Positions 6,553-6,621 of a DNA stretch of 6,621 nucleotides are shown in pieces. Below the pieces are notes generated by a model, which saw nothing but the letters and a program-made list of their open reading frames with translations, did no database searches and was not told where the DNA came from. Within the stretch, counting starts at the first letter, position 1. Each line of letters begins with the position of its first letter. The DNA comes from Parcubacteria group bacterium GW2011_GWA1_47_8 (GTDB lineage Bacteria > Patescibacteriota > Minisyncoccia > Phycocordibacterales > UBA1550): the NCBI GenBank assembly GCA_000996605.1, contig LCOP01000050.1, positions 1 through 6,621 on the forward strand, in the 5' to 3' direction. The position numbers and the translations under genes were made by a program.

Positions 6553-6566
6553 ACAAAACAAAGCAA
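6538..6566 (-). promoter_or_regulatory. Probable promoter of the fic-primase/helicase-recQ operon
   Basis: On the minus strand TTGCTT (6566-6561) and TACAAT (6543-6538) are exactly 17 bases apart. Predicted transcription starts near 6531, about 18 bases before the fic ATG. A second TATAAT-like string in the spacer has no matching -35. No other promoter-like pair was noticed between the operon genes, which are separated by 9 bases or overlap. Confidence 0.6.
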
Positions 6567-6621
6567 GCGTGCGAAAAATTAGACACCTTATGTTTACAAA
6601 ATCTCTATATTTCTTTGAATT

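Noticed and set aside
6514..6561. Upstream TTG start of fic adding 16 residues
   Set aside because: The codon falls on the predicted -35 box and the added residues are encoded by the promoter and operator repeats.
1..6621. CRISPR array or insertion sequence
   Set aside because: No regularly spaced direct repeats of suitable length and no transposase-like reading frame were seen.

Overview
The window looks like a bacterial chromosome segment, probably from a small-genome lineage such as the candidate phyla radiation (Patescibacteria/Parcubacteria). That guess rests on the aminotransferase family, genes lacking clear Shine-Dalgarno sites, and the style of the RecQ C-terminus; no marker gene here proves it. 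TGA is read as stop (it ends the primase-helicase and the first recQ fragment), so lineages that recode TGA as glycine are unlikely.

Left part (1-1598) looks like host backbone. A complete class I/II PLP-dependent aminotransferase (120-1421, minus) is GC-rich. A tRNA-Ser(UGA) gene (1511-1598, plus) is transcribed away from it, and two promoter-like signals sit almost back to back between them. A short open frame at the far left edge (1-75, plus) may be the tail of a gene outside the window.

The junction (1599-1705) holds an 11-bp perfect inverted repeat (1601-1611/1657-1667) and a strong hairpin (1668-1705) that also carries the recQ stop codon. The hairpin probably terminates convergent transcription from both sides.

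Right part (1705-6566) is a visibly AT-richer, tightly packed minus-strand operon in the order fic -> TOTE-type primase/helicase -> recQ. Fic (5455-6513) is an AMPylase-type Fic protein with an N-terminal inhibitory motif and a C-terminal winged-helix-like region. Nine bases later comes a 713-residue fusion of an archaeo-eukaryotic primase (AEP) domain and an XPB-like superfamily 2 helicase (3304-5445), the architecture described in TOTE conflict systems. It overlaps the start of recQ by four bases (ATGA). recQ is split into two reading frames (2753-3307 and 1705-2769); its helicase motifs survive, but about 36 codons between the two RecA lobes are missing compared with E. coli RecQ. The operon promoter carries three copies of a TAAGATT heptamer spaced 10 and 20 bp apart over the -10 and spacer, a layout that suggests repression.

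Together, the composition change, the tRNA next door and the gene content suggest a horizontally acquired conflict or genome-defence module beside tRNA-Ser. Its recQ is either decaying or encoded as two pieces. The defence role is an inference from families and layout.
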